A stretch of 52,233 bases of DNA from CAZJGG01 sp964545475 (GTDB lineage Bacteria; Bacillota; Clostridia; Lachnospirales; JAISER01): positions 1-52,233 of the forward strand of contig CAZJGG010000015.1 of assembly GCA_964545475.1 (NCBI GenBank), given 5' to 3'. The notes under the pieces are model-generated. The model was not told the DNA's origin and made no database searches. It saw only the letters and a program-made list of their open reading frames with translations. The position numbers and the translations under genes were made by a program. Below, piece by piece: positions 39,067 to 48,306 of this stretch (position 1 is the stretch's first letter; each line of letters starts with the position of its first letter).

Positions 39067-41451
39067 ATGAAGATGAAGGGAAAAAACAAATGCAGTAATT
39101 CTTTAAACGAACCAACTGCATTAGAGTTATTATATAATTCAATTAGAAATAATAAACTATTAAAAATATTACTTTTTTTATTAATAATGATTCTATATAT
39201 ACCAACTAATTTTACTCAAGCAAAGTTTGGATTAGATCAATCCTGGGTATATGCATTAAACCTTTTTGCAAAAGACGGCTTAAAGTTTGGGTCTGATGTT
39301 GTATTTACATATGGTCCTTTGGGGTTTTTAGCTAACACTATAAATATAGGAGACAATCTTATAATTGGAATCTTTTTTTGGTTAATTATTTATATAATCA
39401 ACTTGTTTCTTCTTTATACAATAATTTTTAAAGATAATTATTTACCTCAAGGAAATTTCAATCTAATAATGTTTTATATATTTTTTAGTTGGTTAAATAA
39501 CTTTTTATCATGGCTGCCAGAATATTATATATTAAGTATTGTTATAATTTCTTTGTCATTGTCTTGGTTTAGTAATGAAAATTCAAAAAAGTATATTTTT
39601 TTTACAATAACGTGTATATTAACATTGATGTTATTATTTTTTAAGTTTTCATGTGCTTTAATGTCTTTATCATTAATAACTTTATTTTTAATAAGTTTGT
39701 TTTTAAAAAATGGATTTATTGAAAAGAAAATTGTTTTATTATCGGCGCTAATACCTATTTTGTTTTGCATAGCTTATTTAATTTATAATCCATCAATAAG
39801 TGGTCTAATTAATTATATAATTTCCGCTTGGGAAATTTCGTCGGGTTACAATACTGCTATGAGCGTTAGTGCTGGTGATAAGTGGTTAGTTAGCGCATTT
39901 ATTATATTTTTTGGATATATTGTAATAATGTTCATTTTCTATTTCGCTGATAAAAAAAGATTTTTTTATATGATTTTGTTTTGTGGAGTATTATTTTTTA
40001 ATTTCAAGCATGGTTTTGTACGTGCGGACGGTCATGTAAGAATATTTTTTTGTGGATTTATAATATTTATTAGCATAATAACTCTATTTATTGATTTTAA
40101 AATAATATGGCTATATCTGCATAAAAAAAGTAAATTAATTATGTTGTCTATTACTTGTTTATTTATAATTACTTGGTTACCTGCTTATTATATAGACTTT
40201 TCTCCATCAAAGCTTTTTAACATGTATAATAACAAATTTAATTTTCTAATAAATTTTGCTACTGATATGCAAGTAGGTGTAAACCAAGAAGAAAATAAGT
40301 TACCATTAAAAGTAATAGAAACGGTTAAACAAGATACAATTACTTTTTACCCTTGGGACATATCCTATTCTGCTTATAATGACATAAATTTTGTTCCCTT
40401 TCCAACATTGCAAACTTATACAGCCTATACAAGTTATCTAGATAACCTAAATGCTGAGTTTTTAAATTCAGAAAAGAAGCCGGAGTTTATTTTTTTACAG
40501 AAAAAAGCTATTGATAACAGATTGCCATTTATTGAGGTTCCAAAAATGTGGGAGTCTATTTATAACAACTACTCTGCTGAAATAATAGAAGATGACTATC
40601 TTCTACTTAAAAAATCGGATGAAATTCATAGTAACTCTAAAAGGGTTGTTAGCAGTTATAGCTTTCAAAAATCTGAAAGTTTACCAATCCCACAGTCTGA
40701 AAATATAATTCTAATGAGTATTGATATGGAACTGAGTTTTATAGGTAAGATAACTAAATTTTTATTTAAAATTCCTGAAGTAAGTATGAAACTATCATAT
40801 TCAGATGGTTCTGAAGTCTCTGGTCGTGTTTTACCGGAAGTTTTAGAAACCCCAATAATAATTAATAAATATTCTGTTGATTTATCAGAATCAGCTCATA
40901 TGCTAAATGGGATTTCATTAAATCAAAAAATTGTTGAGTCATTGGAAATAAACGGTAAAGGGATAAAACACTATAAGGACAAAATAAATGTTACTTTTTA
41001 TGAATATGATCAAAAGATGCAAATAGATTACAGTAAATATAATACTTATTCAAAAAACAAATCAAATAATGTACCCCATTATACCAAAACAGAATCTTTG
41101 CAAAATTTCTCTGTGGATAGCGTTAACGGTAGTCGGTATAATGATACAATTATTCATATGAAGCCAGACACCTTTTTTTCTATACAAGGTTGGGCGGCAG
41201 ATTCTTTAAATAAATTGTCTCCAAAAGAAGTCTATATTGTAATTGATGACAATGCATATAAAGCAGATGTGATTGCACGACCAGACGTTTCAAATTATTT
41301 TGACATTATCGAATATGAAAACACCGGTTACAGTCTTACATTGTTATTAGATAATATTGAGGCTGGTGAGCATAATGTTTCATTGCTTGTCTTTTCAAAG
41401 GAAGATGGATTATGCTATAAATCAGAAAATATTGGTAAAATAATCATTTAA
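39067..41451 (+). CDS. Large membrane protein with C-terminal domain shared with its neighbour
   Basis: A 794-residue protein starting at ATG 39067 behind GGGGATG. Ten or so hydrophobic segments lie between residues 30 and 360, with an acidic loop early on (FGLDQSWVYALNLFAKDGL) as in GT-C transferases. A long soluble part follows, whose last 100 residues (FFSIQGWAADSLNKLSP, VIDDNAYKADVIARPDVSNY, AGEHNVSLLVFS) resemble the end of the 37251 protein. Such G-W-A-x-D domains may bind or hold glycan. No enzyme family is certain. The two genes probably arose by duplication and divergence, or by sharing a tail domain. Confidence 0.6.
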   Translation: MKMKGKNKCSNSLNEPTALELLYNSIRNNKLLKILLFLLIMILYIPTNFTQAKFGLDQSWVYALNLFAKDGLKFGSDVVFTYGPLGFLANTINIGDNLIIGIFFWLIIYIINLFLLYTIIFKDNYLPQGNFNLIMFYIFFSWLNNFLSWLPEYYILSIVIISLSLSWFSNENSKKYIFFTITCILTLMLLFFKFSCALMSLSLITLFLISLFLKNGFIEKKIVLLSALIPILFCIAYLIYNPSISGLINYIISAWEISSGYNTAMSVSAGDKWLVSAFIIFFGYIVIMFIFYFADKKRFFYMILFCGVLFFNFKHGFVRADGHVRIFFCGFIIFISIITLFIDFKIIWLYLHKKSKLIMLSITCLFIITWLPAYYIDFSPSKLFNMYNNKFNFLINFATDMQVGVNQEENKLPLKVIETVKQDTITFYPWDISYSAYNDINFVPFPTLQTYTAYTSYLDNLNAEFLNSEKKPEFIFLQKKAIDNRLPFIEVPKMWESIYNNYSAEIIEDDYLLLKKSDEIHSNSKRVVSSYSFQKSESLPIPQSENIILMSIDMELSFIGKITKFLFKIPEVSMKLSYSDGSEVSGRVLPEVLETPIIINKYSVDLSESAHMLNGISLNQKIVESLEINGKGIKHYKDKINVTFYEYDQKMQIDYSKYNTYSKNKSNNVPHYTKTESLQNFSVDSVNGSRYNDTIIHMKPDTFFSIQGWAADSLNKLSPKEVYIVIDDNAYKADVIARPDVSNYFDIIEYENTGYSLTLLLDNIEAGEHNVSLLVFSKEDGLCYKSENIGKIII

Positions 41452-41529
41452 TAGAACTTGCTTAGGATTTCATTCTCCGTTTCCGTTGAAAAGGTGGTCA
41501 TTGGAAGCCCGAGCAATCTAATGCACTGC

Positions 41530-41569
41530 GCCACCCCTAAGACAATCATGGGTTTGTCTTAGGGGTGGC
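41530..41569. terminator. Strong hairpin, 16-bp perfect stem
   Basis: GCCACCCCTAAGACAA (41530-41545) and TTGTCTTAGGGGTGGC (41554-41569) enclose an 8-nt loop. There is no T-run, so termination efficiency is uncertain. It ends 6 bp before a consensus -35 box, splitting the polysaccharide region into two transcription units. Confidence 0.75.
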
Positions 41570-41575
41570 AATGCG

Positions 41576-41604
41576 TTGACATCCCTATAAGTATACTATA
41601 TAAT
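41576..41604 (+). promoter_or_regulatory. Consensus promoter for the exporter operon
   Basis: TTGACA (41576-41581), 17 bp, TATAAT (41599-41604): a perfect sigma-A promoter before wzm. The short leader contains a small stem, TGGTGGC with GCCATCA, around 41610-41628. Confidence 0.88.
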
Positions 41605-41657
41605 GACACTTGGTGGCATAAGCCATCAAATTTTAATATAATTTGGTGCTAAATAAA

Positions 41658-42659
41658 ATGAAAATAAGAAAAATTATAAAGATAATATTATTAATCATTA
41701 CATTATTAGTAAGTAACATTATAATTGCAAAATATTGTAATCTAGATATCGAACCAGAAATCAGATTTTTCTTTTACTCCTTTCAGTTAAACATTGTGCT
41801 TAAAGTTTTACTATGCGCATTAATAGATTTTCTTTTATTTGCCATGTTTATTAAATCCAGCAGCGTAATGATGCTTGCAAGAGATTTACTTAGCAATAGA
41901 AGGATGATTATGAGCCTTGCTGTAAATGATTTTAAAACAAAGTATGCTGGCTCATATTTAGGCATAACATGGGCATTTGTTATGCCTGTTACAACAATTT
42001 TGATTTATTGTTTTGTTTTTCAATATGGGTTAAGGGCGGGCTCTCCTATTGAGGGTATTCCGTTTATATTATGGTTTTCATCAGGGTTAATAAGCTGGTT
42101 TTTCTTTTCAGAAGCTTTGATGAGCGCAACAAACTCTCTTGTTGAATATAGCTATCTTGTAAAAAAGGTTGTATTTAAAATTAGTATATTGCCTATTGTA
42201 AAGGTGATTTCAGCTTTGTTTATACATTTTGTATTTATTGCGCTTACAATTATTTTCTTTATTATATATAACATTAACCCCACAATATATGCGTGGCAAC
42301 TGCTGTATTATGTGATATGTGCATTCGCTTTTGTGTTGGCAATATCATTTACAACTGCGTCTGTTGTTATCTTTTTTAAAGACTTAACACAAATAATTAA
42401 TATATTTTTGCAAATTGGCATGTGGATGACCCCTATAATGTGGAGTTACACAATGGTTCCAGCAAATTTTTTATGGATTGTTAAGCTTAACCCTATGTTT
42501 TATGTTGTTGATGGCTATAGAGACAGCTTAATAAATAAAATTTGGTTTTGGGAAAAATATTTCCAAACCGCTTATTTTTGGATATTTACATTTGCAGTTT
42601 TTATATTCGGGGCTATTGTATTTAAGAAGCTGAAAGTTCATTTTGCAGATGTCATTTAA
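41658..42659 (+). CDS. wzm: Polysaccharide ABC exporter permease (Wzm type)
   Basis: A 333-residue ABC-2 family membrane protein with six to eight hydrophobic helices. After an extra N-terminal helix pair, the conserved amphipathic entry RRMIMSLAVNDFKTKYAGSY and LGITWAFVMPVTTILIYCFV mark the start of the Wzm/RfbA/TagG fold, and GMWMTPIMWSYTMVP and LNPMFYVVDGYRDSL the C-terminal half. ATG 41658 is preferred to upstream TTG and GTG codons because GGTG lies 9 nt before it. The adjacent ATPase gene completes the exporter that moves a lipid-linked polymer across the membrane. Confidence 0.9.
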   Translation: MKIRKIIKIILLIITLLVSNIIIAKYCNLDIEPEIRFFFYSFQLNIVLKVLLCALIDFLLFAMFIKSSSVMMLARDLLSNRRMIMSLAVNDFKTKYAGSYLGITWAFVMPVTTILIYCFVFQYGLRAGSPIEGIPFILWFSSGLISWFFFSEALMSATNSLVEYSYLVKKVVFKISILPIVKVISALFIHFVFIALTIIFFIIYNINPTIYAWQLLYYVICAFAFVLAISFTTASVVIFFKDLTQIINIFLQIGMWMTPIMWSYTMVPANFLWIVKLNPMFYVVDGYRDSLINKIWFWEKYFQTAYFWIFTFAVFIFGAIVFKKLKVHFADVI

Positions 42660-42669
42660 GGAGTATGTT

Positions 42670-43911
42670 ATGTCCGAAGTTATAATTAAAGCTGATAAAT
42701 TAAGTAAATACTATAAATTATATGATAAAACCTCTGACCGTTTAAAAGAATCTTTAAGTCTAACACGCAAAAAACATCATAAAGAGTACTACGCTCTTAA
42801 TGATGTTAGCTTTGAAGTTAAAAAAGGTGAAAATATAGGTATAATAGGAGCAAATGGAGCTGGTAAGTCCACGCTTTTAAAGATAATAACAGGGGTTTTA
42901 AGCCCATCATCAGGAAGTTTTTATGCAAAGGGTAAAATTTCGGCTCTTTTAGAACTTGGGACAGGCTTTAACCCAGAATACACCGGTATTGAAAACATTT
43001 ATTTAAACGGCACTATGATGGGGTTTACAAAGGAACAGATAGACAAAAAAGTGGGTTTTGTTACAGACTTTGCAGGTATTGGTGATTTTATATACCAGCC
43101 TGTAAAAACTTATTCTTCTGGTATGTTTGCAAGGCTTGCCTTTGCCGTTGCTGTTAACGTTGAGCCGGAAATTTTAATTGTTGATGAGGCTTTGGCAGTT
43201 GGAGATGTTCGGTTTCAAATAAAATGTATGAACAAAATGAAGGAAATGATGATGGGCGGTACAACAGTGCTGTTTGTTTCCCATGACACAAATGCTATAC
43301 GAAGATTTTGTTCAGGGGCAATATGGTTAAATAAAGGGCAGGTTCAGGCAATTGGAAAGGTTAATTCCGTTGTAGACATGTATCTTGATTATTTAAAGCT
43401 TGGAGAAACAGAGCAGGCACTTCAAGAGATTAAAGAAAAGCAAAAGAAAGAAAGCAAGCCTAAAGAAAAGCGTGCTTTAAAGCCTTATGTTCACGGCGAA
43501 GGCATTGCAGAAATTGTTGACTTTAAAATTCTAAATGAAAATCTAGAAGAAGTTTCTCAAATTAAATATGACGAATATTTAAAAGTAGTTGTAACCTATG
43601 ATGTATACGACGAAAAAATTCCCCACCCGGTTTTAGGCGTAGCACTTAGAGCAGCAGACCACGATTATACCTGCGGACTCAATACTTTACTTGATAATGT
43701 TGAAATACCTTGGATAAAAGGGCGAAACACATTTGGCATTGAATATCCCCATGGGCTTCGTGCTGTTGGAGGTAAATATACGTTTGCTACGGCTTTATTC
43801 GATGAAACCGCAACAGTACCGATAAATTTTATCGGAGATATAAAAGAGATTGAAATTAACTGCCCATATGTTGGTGAGGGCAGATTTATTATAAATCATC
43901 GCTGGATTTAA
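42670..43911 (+). CDS. wzt: Polysaccharide ABC exporter ATPase (Wzt type)
   Basis: A 413-residue protein. Residues 1-240 form an ABC domain with GIIGANGAGKSTLLKIITG (Walker A, near residue 58), TYSSGMFARLAFAVAV as the signature, and EILIVDEALAVGD (Walker B). Spacing with the N-terminal KYYKLYDKTSDRLKESLSL is typical of teichoic-acid and O-antigen exporters. Residues about 265-413 are a Wzt-type C-terminal beta domain (KILNENLEEVSQIKYDEYLK onward, GLRAVGGKYTFATALFDE), which reads the end modification of the glycan to permit export. ATG 42670 follows AAGGAG, placed at the wzm stop. A specific polymer cap, perhaps a methyl group, is thus expected. Confidence 0.9.
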   Translation: MSEVIIKADKLSKYYKLYDKTSDRLKESLSLTRKKHHKEYYALNDVSFEVKKGENIGIIGANGAGKSTLLKIITGVLSPSSGSFYAKGKISALLELGTGFNPEYTGIENIYLNGTMMGFTKEQIDKKVGFVTDFAGIGDFIYQPVKTYSSGMFARLAFAVAVNVEPEILIVDEALAVGDVRFQIKCMNKMKEMMMGGTTVLFVSHDTNAIRRFCSGAIWLNKGQVQAIGKVNSVVDMYLDYLKLGETEQALQEIKEKQKKESKPKEKRALKPYVHGEGIAEIVDFKILNENLEEVSQIKYDEYLKVVVTYDVYDEKIPHPVLGVALRAADHDYTCGLNTLLDNVEIPWIKGRNTFGIEYPHGLRAVGGKYTFATALFDETATVPINFIGDIKEIEINCPYVGEGRFIINHRWI

Positions 43912-43930
43912 AACACTTTGAGGTGAAACA

Positions 43931-46900
43931 ATGAAAAAATATGATGCATTGCTGGATATTAATGAAGATAATTCAGCATCGTTAATACTGCGTGAAGTTA
44001 AGAAAAACAGTACAGTTCTTGAATTTGGTCCTGCCAACGGAAGATTGACAAGATATTTAAAAAATGAATTAAATTGTGATGTGTATATAGTAGAAATCGA
44101 TGAAGAATTCTTTGCAGATGCCATAGAGTTTGCAAAAGACGGCATATGCGACGATATATTAAACTATAAATGGCTTGAAAAATATGGTCATATAACATTT
44201 GACCATATTATTTTTGCCGACGTTTTAGAACACATTTACGAACCCAGAGACGTTGTTGAAAAATCAATGAGCCTTTTAAAAGACGACGGAACAGTCCATG
44301 TTTCCGTTCCTAATATTGCCCACAATTCAATTATTATTGACTTAATAAAAAATAAATTTGAATACAGAGAAACAGGTTTGCTAGATAAAACCCATATAAG
44401 GTTTTTCACCTACTATTCACTCTTAAACCTGCTTGAAAGCTGCGGACTTTATTCTATTTTGCAACAAGCAACCTATTGCCACCCGGCACATACTGAATTT
44501 TCTAATAATTACACAGACTTAAACTTTAGAACAGACGTGCTGGAGCATAAAAACTTTGAAAATGTATACCAGTTTATTTTTAAGTGTGTTAGAAAAGATT
44601 ATTATTTGGAAAATAAAAATTCCATATCAGTTAACAATACAATAATTAATAATTTTTCCGAAGAAAAAATATCTGTTTTCGTTAATACAGGCAACGGTTT
44701 TAGCGAAGAAACCAAATATACTTATCAATACATTAAAAACCCATGCGACATAACCATAAAGCTTCCAGAGGGCGTAAAACAACTTAGGTTTGACCCGATT
44801 GACGGAAAAGGCTGTATTCTTAAAAATCTCGAGATAAGTTGTGATACAGGTTTGCTTGATTACGTTATCGTAAACGGCATAACCGTAGATAATTTATTTG
44901 TATTTGCAACTAAAGACCCCCAAGTATTGGTAGAATTATCCGATAAATCCGTCGACACTGTATATATAAAGTGTGAAATATATAATTTTACTCTCAATGA
45001 ATTTGATTTTCTTGAGAGCTTTTGTAATGCTCATCAAAATTTAGAGCATGAACAGGCAGAAAAAGCTGCTGTAATAGAGCAGTTAACCCAAGCGCAGGCA
45101 GAGAAAGCGGCTGTTATAGAAAACTTAGAACAAGAGAAGGCTGAAAAAGCTGTTGTTATAGAAAACTTAGAACAAGAGAAGGCTGAAAAAGCAGTTGTAA
45201 TAGAAAACTTAGAACAAGAAAAAGCTGAAAAAGCTGTTGTTATAGAAAACTTAGAGCAAGAAAAGGCTGAAAAAGCTGTTGTTATAGAAAATTTGGAACA
45301 TGAAAAAGTTGAAAAAGCCGCTGTAACGGAAAAGTTTGAGCATGAACTAGCGCAAAATATTGCTTTATGGGATAAATACAACCAACAGGTTTATAATTAC
45401 GAAGCTGTAATAAATTCTAATAGCTGGAAAATAACAAAACCTTTAAGGGATATTACAAGCTTTGCTAGAAAACTTATTCACTCAAACAAATATATAGAAC
45501 TTGCCATTAAAGGTTTAATAAGCGTAAGATATAGCGGTATTAAAAAGACATGGTTAAAAATAAAAAAATGGAATTATGTTAGAAAAACTTCTTCTGTAAT
45601 ATCGCCCGGCAAATCTCTATATAAAAGTGAATATCAAGAAAATATAGATTTTTCAGCATACACGCCGGATGTTAAAGCGATTGCCTTTTATTTGCCTCAA
45701 TTTCATACAATACCAGAAAATGATGTCTGGTGGGGCGAGGGTTTTGTTGAATGGGTTAATACAAAAAAAGGAGAGCCCAAATTTTCAGGGCACTACCAGC
45801 CACGCACTCCTCATAAAGACATTGGATATTACGATTTATCAGATATTAATACAATGGCAAACCAGGCAAAGCTTGCTAAACAGCATGGCATTTACGGTTT
45901 TTGCTTTTATTACTATTGGTTTTCCGGAAAAAGACTTTTAGAAAAACCTGTAGACATGCTCCTTGAACACCCGGAAATTGATATTAATTTCTGCCTTTGC
46001 TGGGCTAACGAAAATTGGACAAGAGCTTGGGATGGGCAAAATAAAGACGTATTAATTAAGCAGGATTATAGCCAAAACGATATGGAAAGCTTTATTGTCG
46101 ATATTGAAAAATATATTTCCGACAGCAGATATATACGAATAAATGGGAAACCGCTTATTATTGTTTATAATCCAGGACATATTCCTGATTGCAAAGAATT
46201 ATTTTTAGCATGGAGAAAATTTGCTAAAGAAAAATTAGAATCTGATATATTGATATATACATGCCAAACGTCTAATAATACCGCTAAACTATTAAAAATT
46301 GAAAATTATATAGATGGTGAAATACAATTCCCCCCTCATAATATGTGGTATGAGTCTATAGGTGTTAGAGGAATTGATGTAGGCGGCAAAGAATGTTATA
46401 TTTATGATTATGAAAAATTAGTAGACATAATTGTTAAAGAAGAGCAATCTAAATCTGATAAGCCGTTATATCAAACATGTATGATGGGTTGGGACAATTC
46501 GGCGAGAAGAAAAACAGGCTTTACATGTTTTGTAAACTTTTCTTTAAAAAGTTATTATGCTTGGTTAAATTATATGTCCACTAAAGCTAGAAAGTTATTC
46601 TGTGAAGATGAAAGATTTATTTTTATTAATGCATGGAATGAATGGGCTGAAGGAACATACTTAGACCCTGATGAAAAATATGGTTATTCAAACATTAACA
46701 CTACATCAAAGGCCATTTTAGGTCTTCCTTTTGATGAAAACTTTAAAATTATAAATTACGAAAATAAATCTGAATTTTCAGCAAAAATCGCAATTCAAAT
46801 TCATTGTTTTTACATTGATACATTGGATGATATCGTTGCAAATTTAAACTTTATACCATTGGTATTTGATTGTTATGTATCTACAGATACAAGTGAAAAG

Positions 46901-48271
46901 CAAAAAATAATAACAGAAGAATTAAAGCTTATAAAAAATCTAAATAAGCTATGTGTTGAAGTGTTCACAAATAAAGGCAGAGACGTTGCGCCTTTTATTA
47001 TTCAAATGAAAAAACATATTAAAAAGTATGACTTTATTTGCCATATACATTCAAAAAAATCTACAGAAAATAATTATGGTGAATTATGGAGAACCTATTT
47101 ATACAGACATTTATTTGGAAGCAGTAATAATATTTTAAATCTTCTGAATGAATTTAAAAACAACCCTAAGCTAGGAATAATTTTCCCTAAAACATACCCG
47201 ATTTTAAGAAATATGGCAAACTGGGGAGATAACGAGCCTTTAATACAATCCATATTTGATAGGCTTAACTTAGATATTTCATTTGATGATGAATGTATAT
47301 TTCCTGTAGGTAATATGTTTTGGGCAAGAACCCAAGCAATTCTTCCTATGTTTACAAGCAGGTTTACTTTTGATGATTTCCAGGAAGAGATGGGACAAGT
47401 AAACTTTACAATTGCACATGCGATTGAACGTTCATGGGTTTATATAGCAAAATCATTAGGTTACACATATTTAAACAATTTTAATTTAATAGAAAATAAA
47501 TACAATTTTAAACAACACAAAATAGCGACATTTTTTGTTCACCACGATATTAATAATATAATAAGCGATAATGACTTAATATTATGTCGTAAATTATCTG
47601 AAATTTCAACTTGCTTTATATTTATATCAAATTCAGATTTAAGAGAATATGACATCAATAAAATTAAAGAAATATCTAAAAAAGTTATAATCAGAGAAAA
47701 CGTAGGATATGATTTTGGGGCATGGAGAGATGCTTTGAATGATTTTGGATTTAATAATCTTGAAAAATATGATAAATTAATACTTGCAAACAACAGCGTA
47801 TATGGCCCTGTATATCCTCTAGACGAAATGTTTTCTGTTATGGAAGCTGAAAATGTCGATTTTTGGGGAGTAACTTTATTTCCTGAATTTAATGACGGTA
47901 GTTATTTAGGAAAACACAAAATAGAAGAGCATTTACAATCTTATTTTCAAGTATTTAATAGTTCTGTTATTAAGAATGAAAATTTCAAAAATTTTTGGCA
48001 AAATGTTTTGGACTATAGGAAGCTTAAAGATGTAATTTCAAATTGTGAAACCTTATTAACGGAATTATTATATTTGGAAGGTTTTACTTATTCAGCGTAT
48101 ATTAAAGAATCCAAGATGTGTTTAGAATATTTTTCTCTTCAACTGCCTTATGAATTCCCTTATCAGCTTTTGCTAATGGGTTGCCCTTTTATTAAGAAAA
48201 AAAGTTTAAACCATATGAGCATTGATGAGAGAGTTGGTCTTAATAATTTTATAACTGATACTTTAAATTAA
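43931..48271 (+). CDS. Giant fusion: methyltransferase, coiled coil, WbsX (GH99-like), RgpF-type domains
   Basis: A 1446-residue multi-domain protein, with GAGG before ATG 43931. Residues 25-190 form a SAM-dependent methyltransferase (VLEFGPANGRLTRYL, then DHIIFADVLEHIYEPRDVVE). Residues 376-473 are seven 14-residue coiled-coil repeats. Residues about 575-930 match the WbsX/GH99-like family (IAFYLPQFHTIPENDVWWG, then FCLCWANENWTRAWDG and FINAWNEWAEG). Residues about 950-1440 resemble RgpF rhamnan-synthesis proteins, with two related halves (NKGRDVAPFIIQMKKHIKKY and ENVGYDFGAWRDALNDFGF). The organisation recalls WbdD and other capping/chain-length proteins. The methyltransferase probably caps the chain, the coiled coil spaces the domains, and the rest acts on rhamnose-containing units. 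It follows Wzt directly. Confidence 0.85.
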   Translation: MKKYDALLDINEDNSASLILREVKKNSTVLEFGPANGRLTRYLKNELNCDVYIVEIDEEFFADAIEFAKDGICDDILNYKWLEKYGHITFDHIIFADVLEHIYEPRDVVEKSMSLLKDDGTVHVSVPNIAHNSIIIDLIKNKFEYRETGLLDKTHIRFFTYYSLLNLLESCGLYSILQQATYCHPAHTEFSNNYTDLNFRTDVLEHKNFENVYQFIFKCVRKDYYLENKNSISVNNTIINNFSEEKISVFVNTGNGFSEETKYTYQYIKNPCDITIKLPEGVKQLRFDPIDGKGCILKNLEISCDTGLLDYVIVNGITVDNLFVFATKDPQVLVELSDKSVDTVYIKCEIYNFTLNEFDFLESFCNAHQNLEHEQAEKAAVIEQLTQAQAEKAAVIENLEQEKAEKAVVIENLEQEKAEKAVVIENLEQEKAEKAVVIENLEQEKAEKAVVIENLEHEKVEKAAVTEKFEHELAQNIALWDKYNQQVYNYEAVINSNSWKITKPLRDITSFARKLIHSNKYIELAIKGLISVRYSGIKKTWLKIKKWNYVRKTSSVISPGKSLYKSEYQENIDFSAYTPDVKAIAFYLPQFHTIPENDVWWGEGFVEWVNTKKGEPKFSGHYQPRTPHKDIGYYDLSDINTMANQAKLAKQHGIYGFCFYYYWFSGKRLLEKPVDMLLEHPEIDINFCLCWANENWTRAWDGQNKDVLIKQDYSQNDMESFIVDIEKYISDSRYIRINGKPLIIVYNPGHIPDCKELFLAWRKFAKEKLESDILIYTCQTSNNTAKLLKIENYIDGEIQFPPHNMWYESIGVRGIDVGGKECYIYDYEKLVDIIVKEEQSKSDKPLYQTCMMGWDNSARRKTGFTCFVNFSLKSYYAWLNYMSTKARKLFCEDERFIFINAWNEWAEGTYLDPDEKYGYSNINTTSKAILGLPFDENFKIINYENKSEFSAKIAIQIHCFYIDTLDDIVANLNFIPLVFDCYVSTDTSEKQKIITEELKLIKNLNKLCVEVFTNKGRDVAPFIIQMKKHIKKYDFICHIHSKKSTENNYGELWRTYLYRHLFGSSNNILNLLNEFKNNPKLGIIFPKTYPILRNMANWGDNEPLIQSIFDRLNLDISFDDECIFPVGNMFWARTQAILPMFTSRFTFDDFQEEMGQVNFTIAHAIERSWVYIAKSLGYTYLNNFNLIENKYNFKQHKIATFFVHHDINNIISDNDLILCRKLSEISTCFIFISNSDLREYDINKIKEISKKVIIRENVGYDFGAWRDALNDFGFNNLEKYDKLILANNSVYGPVYPLDEMFSVMEAENVDFWGVTLFPEFNDGSYLGKHKIEEHLQSYFQVFNSSVIKNENFKNFWQNVLDYRKLKDVISNCETLLTELLYLEGFTYSAYIKESKMCLEYFSLQLPYEFPYQLLLMGCPFIKKKSLNHMSIDERVGLNNFITDTLN
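45056..45349 (+). repeat. Seven 42-bp tandem repeats encoding the coiled coil
   Basis: Units of 14 codons (AEKAVVIENLEQEK and variants) repeat seven times. Units 3-6 are nearly identical in protein and differ mainly at wobble bases. The length is two heptads, so gain or loss of units keeps frame and register. Confidence 0.9.
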
Positions 48272-48306
48272 ATGTACGGCAGAAAGATTTACAGAAAGGT
48301 GATTTT

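Noticed and set aside
45034..45381. Minus-strand frame encoding a repeated SCSKFSITTAFSAF peptide
   Set aside because: It is the reverse complement of the 42-bp coiled-coil repeats and has no independent signals.
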